Below are positions 25,304 to 34,040 of a stretch of DNA of 64,000 bases, in pieces. The first letter of the stretch is position 1, and each line of letters begins with the position of its first letter. Below the pieces are notes generated by a model that did not search any database, was not told the origin of the DNA, and was given only the letters and a program-made list of their open reading frames with translations. The position numbers and the translations under genes were made by a program. Where the stretch lies: assembly GCF_001570405.1 (NCBI RefSeq), contig NZ_BBYM01000011.1:1-64000 (forward strand), written 5' to 3'. This DNA is from Microtetraspora niveoalba (GTDB taxonomy: Bacteria > Actinomycetota > Actinomycetes > Streptosporangiales > Streptosporangiaceae).

Positions 25304-26077
25304 ATGAGACCGAAGGAAGGGCTGCACGCGGCCCGGGCGCGCGGCGGGAACACCCGCCAGCTCGTGCACGAGCTGCTGCGCACGCGGATCATCGGCCTCC
25401 GGCTCGCGCCCGGCACGGCCCTGTCGGAGAACGACCTCGCCGCCGAGCTCGGCGTGAGCAGGACCCCCGTGCGCGAGAGCCTGATCCTGCTGGCCGACGA
25501 GGGCCTGGTCGACGTCTATCCCCAGATGGGCACGTTCGTCTCGCGGATCAGGTTCGCCGACATCGCCTCGGCGCAGTTCATCCGCGAGGCGCTGGAGACG
25601 GCCGCGCTGCGCGACGCCGTGGAGCGGGCGACCGAGCGCGACGTGGCCGACCTGCGCGCCCTGCTCGACGCCCAGCGCGACGCCGAACGGCGCGCCGACG
25701 CCGAGGCGTTCTTCCAGCTCGACGAGGAGTTCCACGCCCGGCTCATGGCGGCGAGCGGCCACGGCGACGCGTGGCCGGTGGTCAGCCAGGCCAAGGCGCA
25801 GCTCGACCGGGCCAGACGGCTGTCCCTGCCGCTCACCCAGCAGCTCCACCTGCTGATCGGCCAGCACCGCGAGGTGGTCGACCGGCTGGAGCGCCGCGAC
25901 CTGGAGAGCGCGGACGAGGCGCTGCGCCGGCACCTGCGGCTGGTGCTGAGCGACGTGGAGAAGATCAGGGCCCGGCATCCCGAGCTGTTCAGCGAGGACG
26001 ACGCCCCGGTCCGCCCGCGGCGTGAGCCCCGGGAAGGCCGGCAGACCGCCGGGAACGGAGGGGGTCTCCATGGCTGA
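25304..26077 (+). CDS. GntR-family (FCD) transcriptional regulator
   Basis: The roughly 257-residue regulator has an N-terminal winged helix (LVHELLRTRIIGLRLAPG, ENDLAAELGVSRTPVRESLI, GLVDVYPQMGTFVSRI) and an FCD domain (FIREALETAALRDAVERA, FQLDEEFHARLMAASGH, GQHREVVDRLERRDL). No ribosome site marks the start; ATG 25304 is used and GTG 25286 is possible. It overlaps the KDG kinase gene by 8 bp. It probably controls the hexuronate genes on both sides. CTACCA and TGGTAG half-sites 28 nt apart (25252 and 25286) may be its operator. Confidence 0.82.
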   Translation: MRPKEGLHAARARGGNTRQLVHELLRTRIIGLRLAPGTALSENDLAAELGVSRTPVRESLILLADEGLVDVYPQMGTFVSRIRFADIASAQFIREALETAALRDAVERATERDVADLRALLDAQRDAERRADAEAFFQLDEEFHARLMAASGHGDAWPVVSQAKAQLDRARRLSLPLTQQLHLLIGQHREVVDRLERRDLESADEALRRHLRLVLSDVEKIRARHPELFSEDDAPVRPRREPREGRQTAGNGGGLHG

Positions 26078-27029
26078 GCGGCAGCGGAACGGCGTGGTCA
26101 CGCTCGGGGAGACCATGGCCCTGCTCACCGCGGAGCGCACCGGCCCGCTGCGGCACGCGCCCTCGATGGCCGTCGGCATCGGCGGCGCGGAGAGCAACGT
26201 CGCCATCGCGCTGCGGCGGCTCGGCGTCCCCGCCACCTGGATCGGCCGTGTCGGCGCCGACGGTTTCGGCGACCTCGTGCTGCGCGAGCTGCGCGCCGAG
26301 GACCTCGACGTACGCGGCATCGTCGACGACGGCGCGCCGACCGGCCTGATGGTGAAGGAACGGCGCACCAACCGGTCGCTGAACGTCTGGTACTACCGCG
26401 CCGGCAGCGCGGGTTCGCGGCTGCGGCCCGCCGACGTGCCCGAGGAGGACGTCGCCGGGGCGGCGCTGCTGCACGTCACCGGCATCACCCCCGCGCTTTC
26501 CGACTCGGCGGCCGAGGCGGTGCGCCACGCGGTCGGGCTGGCCCGCCGCCACGGCGTGACCGTCTCGTTCGACGTCAACTACCGCGCGCGGCTCTGGGGA
26601 GGGGACCGGGCGGCCGAGCGGCTGTCGGACATCCTGCGCGGCTGCGACGTGCTCTTCGCCGGGGTCGAGGAGGCCGAGCTGTTCGTCCCCGCCGAGAACG
26701 ACCCGCTGGACCTCGCGGCCGCCCTCGCCGACCTCGGCCCGTCCCAGGTGGTCGTCAAGCTGGGCGCCGAGGGGTGCGCGGCGCTCGTCGACGGCCGCCC
26801 GCTGGTCCGCCCGGCCGTACCCGTGGACGTGCTCGACCCGGTCGGCGCGGGGGACGCGTTCGTCGGCGGATACCTCGCCGAGCTGCTGGCCGGGGCGCCG
26901 CCCGAGACCCGGCTGGACACCGCCGTCACCGCCGGGGCGTTCGCCTGCACGGTCTCCGGCGACTGGGAGGGCCTGCCCACCCGCGCCGAGCTGGGGCTGC
27001 TCGCCCAGCGGGAGGACGTCGCCCGCTGA
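26070..27029 (+). CDS. kdgK: 2-keto-3-deoxygluconate kinase-like sugar kinase (PfkB family)
   Basis: The 319-residue kinase has the PfkB features TLGETMALLTAE, IGGAESNVAIALRRLG, WYYRAGSAGS, FDVNYRARLW (typical of KDG kinases), and the catalytic DPVGAGDAFVGGYLAELLAG with its Asp base. KDG kinase phosphorylates the product of mannonate dehydratase, feeding the Entner-Doudoroff-type aldolase. ATG at 26070 follows GGAGGGGG at 5 nt. It is intact although the upstream dehydratase and oxidoreductase genes are broken. Confidence 0.82.
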   Translation: MAERQRNGVVTLGETMALLTAERTGPLRHAPSMAVGIGGAESNVAIALRRLGVPATWIGRVGADGFGDLVLRELRAEDLDVRGIVDDGAPTGLMVKERRTNRSLNVWYYRAGSAGSRLRPADVPEEDVAGAALLHVTGITPALSDSAAEAVRHAVGLARRHGVTVSFDVNYRARLWGGDRAAERLSDILRGCDVLFAGVEEAELFVPAENDPLDLAAALADLGPSQVVVKLGAEGCAALVDGRPLVRPAVPVDVLDPVGAGDAFVGGYLAELLAGAPPETRLDTAVTAGAFACTVSGDWEGLPTRAELGLLAQREDVAR

Positions 27030-27276
27030 CCGTGTTTATGGCGCTCGCTTCGCTCGCGCGGCTCGGGGCGCCCTCAGGCGATGTCTTCCCTCGTCACTCG
27101 GGACTCGTTCCTCAGTCCAGACACCGCCGCGCCCCTCGCGGGATGGCCGGCCGCCCTATTGATAGGTGATGCTCGCGCGGGCTCAGTCCAGGCGTCGTCG
27201 CGCCTCGCGATCAGATGATGCTTTATCCTGGCGGTTCCTGATTTGTCGGTCGGTTAGGGCAACCGCAGGGGGGAAG

Positions 27277-28674
27277 TTGGCCTCGTTCCTGCGGTCGCAC
27301 CTGGCGTTCTTCGCCGTGCTCGTCCTCGGTGTGGCGTTGCGGGCGCTGGCCGTGCTCGGCTACCGCCCCGCCCTCTGGTTCTGGGCCGACTCCTTCGCCT
27401 ACCTCAGCTCGGGTCTCGACCTGCGCCCGCTGGCGTCCCGCCCGTCGGGCTACTCGCTGTTCCTGTGGCTGCTCAGCCCGCTGCGCGACATCCAGGCCGT
27501 GGTGGTCGTCCAGCACCTGCTCGGGATCGGCATCGCCGTCCTCGTCTACGCCGTGCTGCGACGCCGTACGGCGCTCCGGGGATGGATCGCGGCGCTCGTC
27601 GCCGCTCCGGTGCTGCTGGACGTCCACCAGATCCAGCTCGAACACCTGATGATGGCCGACCTGCTGTTCACCTTCCTGGCCGTCGCCGGGGTGGCGATCC
27701 TGGTGTGGCGGCCGAAACCCTCGATCACGACCGCCTCCGCCGCGCTGTTCCTGCTGGGGCTCGCGACCGTCACCCGGACCATCGGGCTGCCGCTGATCGT
27801 CATCGCCGCCGTGTGGCTGCTGCTGTCCCGCGCGGGCCTGCGGGCGCTGCTCTCGGGGGTCGTCGCGGCGGCCGCCGTCCTCGGCGGCTACGCCGTGTGG
27901 TTCCACAGCGCCCACGGCTCGTACGGCATGGGCGGCAGCAGCACCTGGTTGTGGTCCCGGACCATGACCTTCGCCGACTGCGACCGGATGCGGCCGGCCC
28001 CGCGCCTCGCCCCGCTCTGCCCCACCGAGCCGAGGCTCGCCGCGCCCGCCTACATCTGGGACGCCGCCTCCCCGCTCCAGCGCGTCGGCGCGGGCCGGGA
28101 GGAGCTCGCCGGCGAGTTCGCGTCGCTGGCGATCCGCAGCCAGCCGCTCGACTTCCTGCTCACCGGGCTGAAGGACGCGCTCTGGGCGTTCGAGTGGGAG
28201 CGCCGGGTGTACCCCTCCCCCGGCCCGCAGAGCGCGTACGTCTTCCCCGGCACGGTGAAGCCGTTCACCGACAAGATCGCGTCGGCGGGACGCACCGCGC
28301 CCCAGCTCACCACCGCCTACCAGGGCTCCTCGGGCGAGACCCGGGTGGTCGAGCCGTGGGCGGGATGGCTGCGCGCCTACCAGGAGCAGGGCTATCTGCG
28401 CGGCCCGTTCCTCGCGGTGGTCCTGCTGATCGGGCTGGGCGGCCTGATCGTGCGGCGGTGGGCCGTCGTCCCGCCGCTGGCCGCCGCCGCGGCCCTGCTC
28501 TTCGCGCCGCCGATGATCGCGGCCTTCGACCACCGCTACGTCGTGCCGGTGGTGCCGCTCGCCTGCCTCGCCGCCGGGCTGGCGCTGGGCGCGCGGCGGG
28601 CGTCAGCGGCGGCGGATGTGCAGCCGGACAAGCGTCGGAAGGTCGCCGCGTCCGACCACTCCGCGCACGCGTGA
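27277..28674 (+). CDS. Polytopic membrane protein, possible GT-C-type glycosyltransferase
   Basis: The roughly 465-residue product has about ten hydrophobic segments, with [18 protein letters not shown] in the first outer loop and [17 protein letters not shown] after it. The early acidic residue and layout resemble GT-C lipid-linked-sugar transferases of actinomycete envelopes, but I do not assign a substrate. TTG at 27277 directly after AGGGGGGAAG is the best start, with unusually short spacing. The last 72 bp overlap the convergent gene on the other strand. Confidence 0.6.
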   Translation: MASFLRSHLAFFAVLVLGVALRALAVLGYRPALWFWADSFAYLSSGLDLRPLASRPSGYSLFLWLLSPLRDIQAVVVVQHLLGIGIAVLVYAVLRRRTALRGWIAALVAAPVLLDVHQIQLEHLMMADLLFTFLAVAGVAILVWRPKPSITTASAALFLLGLATVTRTIGLPLIVIAAVWLLLSRAGLRALLSGVVAAAAVLGGYAVWFHSAHGSYGMGGSSTWLWSRTMTFADCDRMRPAPRLAPLCPTEPRLAAPAYIWDAASPLQRVGAGREELAGEFASLAIRSQPLDFLLTGLKDALWAFEWERRVYPSPGPQSAYVFPGTVKPFTDKIASAGRTAPQLTTAYQGSSGETRVVEPWAGWLRAYQEQGYLRGPFLAVVLLIGLGGLIVRRWAVVPPLAAAAALLFAPPMIAAFDHRYVVPVVPLACLAAGLALGARRASAAADVQPDKRRKVAASDHSAHA

Positions 28675-29079
28675 CACGGCCTCGGCGTTGAGCCGCCCGA
28701 TCACCTCGGCCGGGTCCGCGTCCGGCATGAGGTCGATCCGGATCCGGAGCTTGCGGTCGCCGACCAGCCGCACGTACAGCCTGCCGATGCCCTGGACACC
28801 CTTGAGCGCGACGCCCAGCATGGCGATCCCCGAGCCGGTGCGCGTGCCGATGCGCCCCCAGCCGAGCGCGGCCAGCAGCCAGCGCGTCGCGACGACGCCG
28901 ATCACCAGGGGAACGAGGACGCCGAACGGTCGCGCCCAGGCGTTCTCGGTGAAGAAGCTCAGGTCGAGGACGGGGTCCTCGGGCCGATCCCCGGCGGCGA
29001 GCAGCACGGCGGCGCCGCCCGCCAGCAGGGCGAGACCCACGACGAGGATGCCGATGCGGTTTCCCAGATACGCGCGCAT
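28603..29079 (-). CDS. DUF6286/AmaP-like membrane protein
   Basis: The 158-residue protein has two N-terminal hydrophobic segments and a C-terminal soluble domain ([28 protein letters not shown]). This resembles AmaP or DUF6286 proteins encoded with Asp23/Gls24 envelope-stress proteins in actinomycetes. ATG at 29079 follows GAGGGG at 5 nt. It starts 2 nt after the previous gene's stop, so the two form an operon. No Asp23 gene is seen in the window. Its 3' end overlaps the convergent membrane protein gene. Confidence 0.62.
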   Translation of the reverse strand: MRAYLGNRIGILVVGLALLAGGAAVLLAAGDRPEDPVLDLSFFTENAWARPFGVLVPLVIGVVATRWLLAALGWGRIGTRTGSGIAMLGVALKGVQGIGRLYVRLVGDRKLRIRIDLMPDADPAEVIGRLNAEAVSRVRGVVGRGDLPTLVRLHIRRR

Positions 29080-29081
29080 CG

Positions 29082-29684
29082 TCAGCCCCTCGTCCTGCGC
29101 AGCCGTACGACGACGTCCTGGCGGCTCTGCACGCCGAGGCCGGCGAGCCGGTCCCCGACCGCGGTGCCGACGGCCCGGAGCAGCTCGCCCGTGCCGTGCG
29201 CCCGGGTGACGACCGTCACCTCGATCCGGCGTGGGTGGATGCGCACGCGGGCCGCCTCCACGCCCTCGACGCCGCGTGCCGCGCCCGCGAGCGTGCGGCG
29301 CAGGCCGCTGCGGGTGAGGCCGATCACGAGTTGCGGGTCGGTGGACTCGACGGCGACGAGCCGGGGCCGCCCGGGGGTCAGCGCGAGGGCGACCAGCAGC
29401 GCTCCGACGACGACCATCGCGCTCGCGACGCCGCGTACCAGCGGGTCGCCGAGCGTGATCGAGAGCAGGTGGCCCATCCGGGGGCCCGCGGGGGCGCCGA
29501 ACAGGCCACCGATGATCACGGCGAGCACCGTCCACGCGGACGTGGCGACCGTGGCGGAGACCACGACGCCGGCGGGAGTGCGCCCGGGGCGCAGCGCGCG
29601 GACGGCGTTGCGCCGCAGCGTGCGCCGTTCGGTCCGCACCGACGCGGCCGGGGAGGCCGCGAGGATGTCCTCGACGATGCTCAT
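29082..29684 (-). CDS. DUF6286-like membrane protein
   Basis: The 200-residue protein has a basic N-terminal stretch (RTERRTLRRNAVRALRPGR), two hydrophobic segments (about 38-60 and 85-108) and a soluble C-terminal domain (RPRLVAVESTDPQLVIGLTRSG) similar in layout to the following gene product. It probably belongs to the same envelope-associated complex. ATG 29684 is used; upstream GTG codons near 29696 are alternatives. Confidence 0.55.
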   Translation of the reverse strand: MSIVEDILAASPAASVRTERRTLRRNAVRALRPGRTPAGVVVSATVATSAWTVLAVIIGGLFGAPAGPRMGHLLSITLGDPLVRGVASAMVVVGALLVALALTPGRPRLVAVESTDPQLVIGLTRSGLRRTLAGAARGVEGVEAARVRIHPRRIEVTVVTRAHGTGELLRAVGTAVGDRLAGLGVQSRQDVVVRLRRTRG

Positions 29685-29820
29685 CGGGCCGATCACCACT
29701 TCCCGTGTACAGGCATGCTCACGTGAATATGGGTACACCGCAAAAGATCGGCGGGGGTGGCGCACCACTCCATCGACTGGATCTTGAAGGTGCGGCGCCG
29801 CAAACTTTGCCCCGCGATTA

Positions 29821-29860
29821 ATATGAACCCGACTCATATATTCTGGCCGAGCGGTATTAA
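29821..29860 (+). promoter_or_regulatory. Palindrome and -10 element before the fold-III PLP enzyme gene
   Basis: ATATGA-N7-TCATAT (29821-29839) is a perfect 6-bp inverted repeat in an AT-rich patch. TATTAA (29855-29860) lies 9 nt before the ATG at 29870, which has no ribosome site. This arrangement suggests a regulated, leaderless or near-leaderless transcript. Confidence 0.4.
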
Positions 29861-29869
29861 GCTGCCGTT

Positions 29870-31039
29870 ATGGACGATCGACAGCGCCTGGACCGGGCCA
29901 CCGCACACCTGGAGGCGCCGTTCGCGGTGCTCGATCTCGACGCGCTGCGGCTGAACGCGGAGAGCATGGTCCGGCGGGCGGCCGGCAAGCCGATCCGGGT
30001 GGCCAGCAAGTCGATCCGCAGCCGCCCGATCCTCGAACGCATCCTCGCGATGGACGGCTTCGCCGGGATCATGGCGTTCACGCTCCCCGAGGCGCTCTGG
30101 CTGGTGTCGACAGGGATGCGCGACGTGCTCGTCGCCTATCCCACCGCCGACCGTCAGGCCATCCGCGCCCTGGGTTCCGACCCGGTCGCCGCCCGGGAGA
30201 TCACGTTGATGGTCGACTCCCCCGAGCACCTGGACCTGCTGCAGAACCAGCCCCACGAGATCCGGATATGTCTGGACATCGATGCGGCGTTCGTCGCGTT
30301 CGCCGGCAAGCTCCGGGCCGGAGCACTGCGCTCCCCCCTGCGCGAGCCCGAGCAGGCCGCCGAGATCGCGGCCGAGATCGCCAAGCGTCCCGGCCTCCGA
30401 CTCGCCGGGCTCATGTCGTACGAGGCGCAGATCGCCGGCGTCGGCGACAAGATCCCCGGCCTGTACGGCAGGGCGGTCCGCTGGATGCAGGCCCGCTCCC
30501 GCCGCGAGCTGATCGTCCGCAGAGGCCGCATCGTGCGGGCCGTACGGCAGGTCGCCGATCTGGAGTTCGTGAACGGCGGCGGCACCGGCAGCATCGAGAA
30601 GACCGTGCGCGAGAAGGCGATCACCGAGGTGGCGGCCGGGTCCGGCTTCTTCCACCCCAGGCTGTTCGACTTCTATCGCAACTTCGAGGGGCACCCGGCG
30701 GCGCTGTTCGCCCTTCCGGTGGTGCGCAAGCCCGCGCCCGGCGTCGCCACCGTGCTCGGTGGCGGCTATCACGCCTCCGGAGCCCCCGGCCCGACCCGGC
30801 TGCCCCAGCCGTACCTGCCGGCCGGGCTGCGCTACGACCACAACGAGGGCGCCGGCGAGGTGCAGACGCCGCTGCTCGGCGACGCCGCCTCCGACCTGCG
30901 CGTCGGCGACCGGGTGTGGTTCCGGCACGCCAAGGCGGGCGAGATGTGCGAGCGGTTCGCGAGCCTGCACCTGGTCGAGGGCGATCGTGTGGTCGAGGAG
31001 GTCCCCACTTATCGAGGCGAGGGCAAGACCTTCCTCTGA
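29870..31039 (+). CDS. Fold-III PLP enzyme (D-threonine aldolase / D-amino-acid deaminase-like)
   Basis: The 389-residue protein has an alanine-racemase-type barrel. PLP-Lys is in RVASKSIRSRPIL, followed by GFAGIMAFTLPEALWL and LRLAGLMSYEAQIAGVGD. Its C-terminal beta domain is of the D-threonine aldolase kind, with a metal-site His/Asp region (GAPGPTRLPQPYLPAGLRYD, VWFRHAKAGEMCERF). Family members cleave or deaminate D-3-hydroxy amino acids; the substrate here is not defined. It is monocistronic on the plus strand. Confidence 0.75.
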   Translation: MDDRQRLDRATAHLEAPFAVLDLDALRLNAESMVRRAAGKPIRVASKSIRSRPILERILAMDGFAGIMAFTLPEALWLVSTGMRDVLVAYPTADRQAIRALGSDPVAAREITLMVDSPEHLDLLQNQPHEIRICLDIDAAFVAFAGKLRAGALRSPLREPEQAAEIAAEIAKRPGLRLAGLMSYEAQIAGVGDKIPGLYGRAVRWMQARSRRELIVRRGRIVRAVRQVADLEFVNGGGTGSIEKTVREKAITEVAAGSGFFHPRLFDFYRNFEGHPAALFALPVVRKPAPGVATVLGGGYHASGAPGPTRLPQPYLPAGLRYDHNEGAGEVQTPLLGDAASDLRVGDRVWFRHAKAGEMCERFASLHLVEGDRVVEEVPTYRGEGKTFL

Positions 31040-31148
31040 CCTTCGCCGACCCCTGTCTTCCCCGGCTCCTGAGCGTCGCCGCCGGGTGTCTCGGCCCTCC
31101 CGCGTCCACCGCGTCCGGGCCGGGACGACCCGCTCCGCGCGGCGCCGG

Positions 31149-31463
31149 TCAGATCCGCTTGCGGCGGCGCATCAGGAGAACGGCGGCGCCGACGACGAGC
31201 GCCGCGCCTATGACCATCAAGGCGGGGCTGATGTCCCTGGGCGTGTACTCCTCCCAGACTCCGGCCTGCCCCTCCTCACCCGGCTTGGCGTGCCGGTGCT
31301 GGCCGCCCACCAGGCGCTCCGCGTTCGCCTTGACCTTCGCCACGCTCCGCTCGGCGACGCGCTTCGGGCTCACCCGGTCGGCTATGGCGTCGACGGTACG
31401 AGCCAGCTCAACCCGCGTACGCTCGATCTCCCGCTCAAGCGCATCGGGATCGGTGTCCGCCAT
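31149..31463 (-). CDS. DUF3618 membrane-anchored protein
   Basis: The 104-residue protein has an N-terminal amphipathic helix typical of DUF3618 (PDALEREIERTRVELARTVDAIADRVSPKRVAERS) and one C-terminal transmembrane segment ending in RRRKRI. GGAGGGGG precedes ATG at 31463. These small actinobacterial proteins often sit beside phage-holin-like and other membrane-stress proteins; the function is unknown. It is convergent with the PLP enzyme gene. Confidence 0.8.
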   Translation of the reverse strand: MADTDPDALEREIERTRVELARTVDAIADRVSPKRVAERSVAKVKANAERLVGGQHRHAKPGEEGQAGVWEEYTPRDISPALMVIGAALVVGAAVLLMRRRKRI

Positions 31464-31631
31464 GGTGACCCCCTCCTGTGCTACTCATGTCCGATCAGTC
31501 TGCCAGTTCGCGTGGCCGCGTCGCGCGGCGGCCGACCCCCGGTAGTTTGATAAGCGCCTACCCGCATCCTGGCGCGCCACCCGCGTGCCGCGCGATCCAT
31601 GGGCTTTTCCGGCCAATTGCAGGAGGACTCG

Positions 31632-32099
31632 ATGAGCAGGCTCGAACCCGGCGACGCCGCGCCGGACTTCACCCTTCGCGACGCCGACGGGAACGAGGTC
31701 TCCCTCGACTCGTTCCGCGGCAGGAGGGTGATCCTCTACTTCTACCCGGCCGCGATGACCCCCGGCTGCACCAAGCAGGCGTGCGACTTCCGCGACAACC
31801 TGAACTCCCTGACCGGCCACGGCTTCGCCGTCCTCGGCGTGTCCAAGGACACGCCGGCCAAGCTCCAGCGGTTCCGCGAGCACGACTCGCTGACCTTCCC
31901 GCTGCTGTCCGACGCCGGCCTCGACGTCCACAAGGCGTACGGCGCGTACGGCGAGAAGCAGAACTACGGCAAGACCATCATGGGGGTCATCCGGTCCACC
32001 TTCGTGATCGACGCCGACGGCAAGATCGAGAAGGCTCTCTACAACGTGAAGGCCACCGGCCACGTCGCCCGGCTCCTGAAGGAGCTCGGCGTCTCCTGA
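31632..32099 (+). CDS. bcp: Thioredoxin-dependent peroxiredoxin (Bcp/PrxQ)
   Basis: The 155-residue peroxiredoxin reduces hydroperoxides. It has APDFTLRDADGNEVSL, the active site FYPAAMTPGCTKQACDFRD (peroxidatic Cys about 46, resolving Cys five residues later), and GVSKDTPAKLQRF. ATG at 31632 follows AGGAGG at 5 nt. The catalytic stretch reads AAMTPGC where most Bcp proteins have KDNTPGC or KAMTPGC, still normal for the group. Confidence 0.92.
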   Translation: MSRLEPGDAAPDFTLRDADGNEVSLDSFRGRRVILYFYPAAMTPGCTKQACDFRDNLNSLTGHGFAVLGVSKDTPAKLQRFREHDSLTFPLLSDAGLDVHKAYGAYGEKQNYGKTIMGVIRSTFVIDADGKIEKALYNVKATGHVARLLKELGVS

Positions 32100-32330
32100 C
32101 CCCGCCGGGGCATGGGGGCGGCGTCGGGGTGTTCCCGCGTCCGTCCCCGCTGACGGGCCGCGCGGCCCCTGTGGGGGCTGTGGGGGTGTAGCGGGGCCGG
32201 TGTGGCCGGCGCACACGTCGGGGGCCCATACCCTCGCGGCCCTCGAAGGAGGGACGCGCCACATATCACGAGGCCATGGCCGTATATACCGTCGCGGGCA
32301 GATGTCGGGCCCGTGAACGAGGAGCCGCTC

Positions 32331-33692
32331 GTGAACCCACTCGCCGACGGCGGAGCCCCGCCGTCCCGCCCCCCGAAACGCCCGCCCGTACGCGCCCGTC
32401 GCCCGGCCGCGACCGGGTCCCGATCCGGCGCGGCGGTCGTCGCCGCCCTCACCGCGCTCGCGCTGCTCGCCGTCCTGTTCCCTGGGGCGCGGCCGGCGCG
32501 GGCGGCCAGTCTGGAGAAGGTCACCGGGTTCGGGTCCAACCCCGGCGGCCTCACCATGTGGGTGTACCGCCCGGACGGGATGCCGCAGGGCGCTCCCGCC
32601 GTGGTGGCCCTGCACGGCTGCACGCAGACCGCGAACGACTACTTCGCCAACTCGGGCTGGCGGAAGTTCGCCGACCTCCACCGCTTCGCGCTGATCCTGC
32701 CGGAGCGGATCGACTCCACCGCCTTCCCCTCCAACTGCTTCCAGTGGTACCAGGAGGCCCACATCAGGCGGGGCCAGGGCGCGGCGCTGTCCATCGCGCA
32801 GATGGTCGGCCACGCCGTCGGCGCGTACGGCCTCGACCCCGCGCGGATCTCCGTCACCGGCCTGTCCGCGGGCGGGGCGATGGCGGCGGTCATGCTCGCC
32901 ACCTATCCCGACCTGTTCCAGGCGGGTTCCGTCGTGGCCGGCCTGCCGTACCGGTGCTCTCCCCCCGCCTTGTCGAGCACCTGCATGAGCGGGCCCGTCA
33001 GCAAGACCCCCGCCCAGTGGGGCGACCTCGTCCGGGCCGCCCATCCCGGGTATGCCGGGCCGCGCCCGAGGGTCGCCGTCTGGCACGGGCAGGCCGACTA
33101 CGTCGTCAACACGGCCAACGGCACCGAGCTGCGCGACCAGTTCACCGACGTGCTGGGGACCGGCCAGACGCCCACGTCCACGGAGAGCCTTCCCGCCGGC
33201 ACCACCCTGGAGCGGTACGGCGGCGACGCGGTGCGGTTCTACAAGGTCGCCGGCATGGGACACGGCACCCCGGTGGATCCGGGCGGCGCGGCCGACCAGT
33301 GCGGCACGGCAGGGGCCTACTTCCTCGACACCATCTGCTCGGCGTACCACGACACCCGGTTCTTCGGCCTCGACGGCGCCGCCACCCCGAGCCCGTCGCC
33401 CAGCGCCACGCCGAGCCCGTCGCCCAGCGCGTCACCCAGCCCTTCACCGAGTCCATCGGCGAGTCCATCACCGAGCCCGTCGCCGACCGGGTCGCCGGAT
33501 CCCACGCCCGGGACGGTCTGCGTGACCGCCAGCAACTACGCCCACACGACGGCGGGCCGGGCCCACCAGTCGGGCGGATACACCTACGCCAACGGATCCA
33601 ACGACGCCATGGGCCTGTGGAACGTCTTCGTCACCCACACCCTCCGGCAGACGGGCCCGAACCACTGGGTGCTGGCCGACGGCCAGTGCTGA
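32331..33692 (+). CDS. Secreted PHB-depolymerase-family esterase
   Basis: The 453-residue protein has an N-terminal Arg-rich region and hydrophobic core ending ARAA (signal peptide), then an alpha/beta-hydrolase domain (about 60-350). That domain has the oxyanion segment VVALHGCTQTANDYF, the nucleophile GLSAGGAM (Ser about 181), a catalytic Asp region VWHGQADYVVN, and MGHGTPVD with the His. A Pro/Ser-rich linker follows, then a 55-residue C-terminal domain (CVTASNYAHTTAGRA to VLADGQC), an attachment module seen in extracellular PHB depolymerases. GTG 32331 follows GAGGAG at 6 nt. It likely degrades extracellular polyesters or feruloyl-type esters. Confidence 0.82.
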   Translation: MNPLADGGAPPSRPPKRPPVRARRPAATGSRSGAAVVAALTALALLAVLFPGARPARAASLEKVTGFGSNPGGLTMWVYRPDGMPQGAPAVVALHGCTQTANDYFANSGWRKFADLHRFALILPERIDSTAFPSNCFQWYQEAHIRRGQGAALSIAQMVGHAVGAYGLDPARISVTGLSAGGAMAAVMLATYPDLFQAGSVVAGLPYRCSPPALSSTCMSGPVSKTPAQWGDLVRAAHPGYAGPRPRVAVWHGQADYVVNTANGTELRDQFTDVLGTGQTPTSTESLPAGTTLERYGGDAVRFYKVAGMGHGTPVDPGGAADQCGTAGAYFLDTICSAYHDTRFFGLDGAATPSPSPSATPSPSPSASPSPSPSPSASPSPSPSPTGSPDPTPGTVCVTASNYAHTTAGRAHQSGGYTYANGSNDAMGLWNVFVTHTLRQTGPNHWVLADGQC

Positions 33693-34040
33693 CACCCTCG
33701 GTGCGGGCGCCCGCGCCCGCCTGACCGCTCTTCACACGGGTCGCCCACCACCGCCACGTGGCGTACCGACACATGCCGCCCGCACCACGTATGGGCGGGA
33801 CACGCAGGCCCGCCGGATCGTGTGCCGGCGGGCCGGTCCGCCGGTACCGGGGGCCGCGGAGCGGATCGGGGACGTGCGGCGAGGCCGGGAGATGGCGGGA
33901 CCTAACACCACATCCCCGCCGGTTGTGGGGACACGGCACATGGAACCGCCATCGCCCTTTGCCTAGCCTTGCCGCCAATCCGGCCAGGTCCTTCACCTGC
34001 GTCCCCCCGATCCCCCGATGCCTGCAGAAAAGAGTTGACC
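33693..34040. other. Intergenic region before the second Liv operon
   Basis: The 348-bp gap holds a GC-rich hairpin at 33703-33720 just after the esterase stop and a perfect 10-bp hairpin with an 8-nt loop at 33807-33834, both possible terminators. A -10-like TAGCCT at 33964-33969 could serve livJ. No gene is seen. Confidence 0.45.
33807..33834 (+). terminator. Perfect 10-bp hairpin, terminator-like
   Basis: GGCCCGCCGG and CCGGCGGGCC flank an 8-nt loop. It lies between the esterase gene and the livJ promoter region and has no T tract. Confidence 0.4.

Noticed and set aside
27030-27276. Possible small gene or promoter-rich element before the polytopic membrane protein gene
   Set aside because: Only short frames and a GCTCGCTTCGCTCGCG-type hairpin without T tract; nothing could be assigned.
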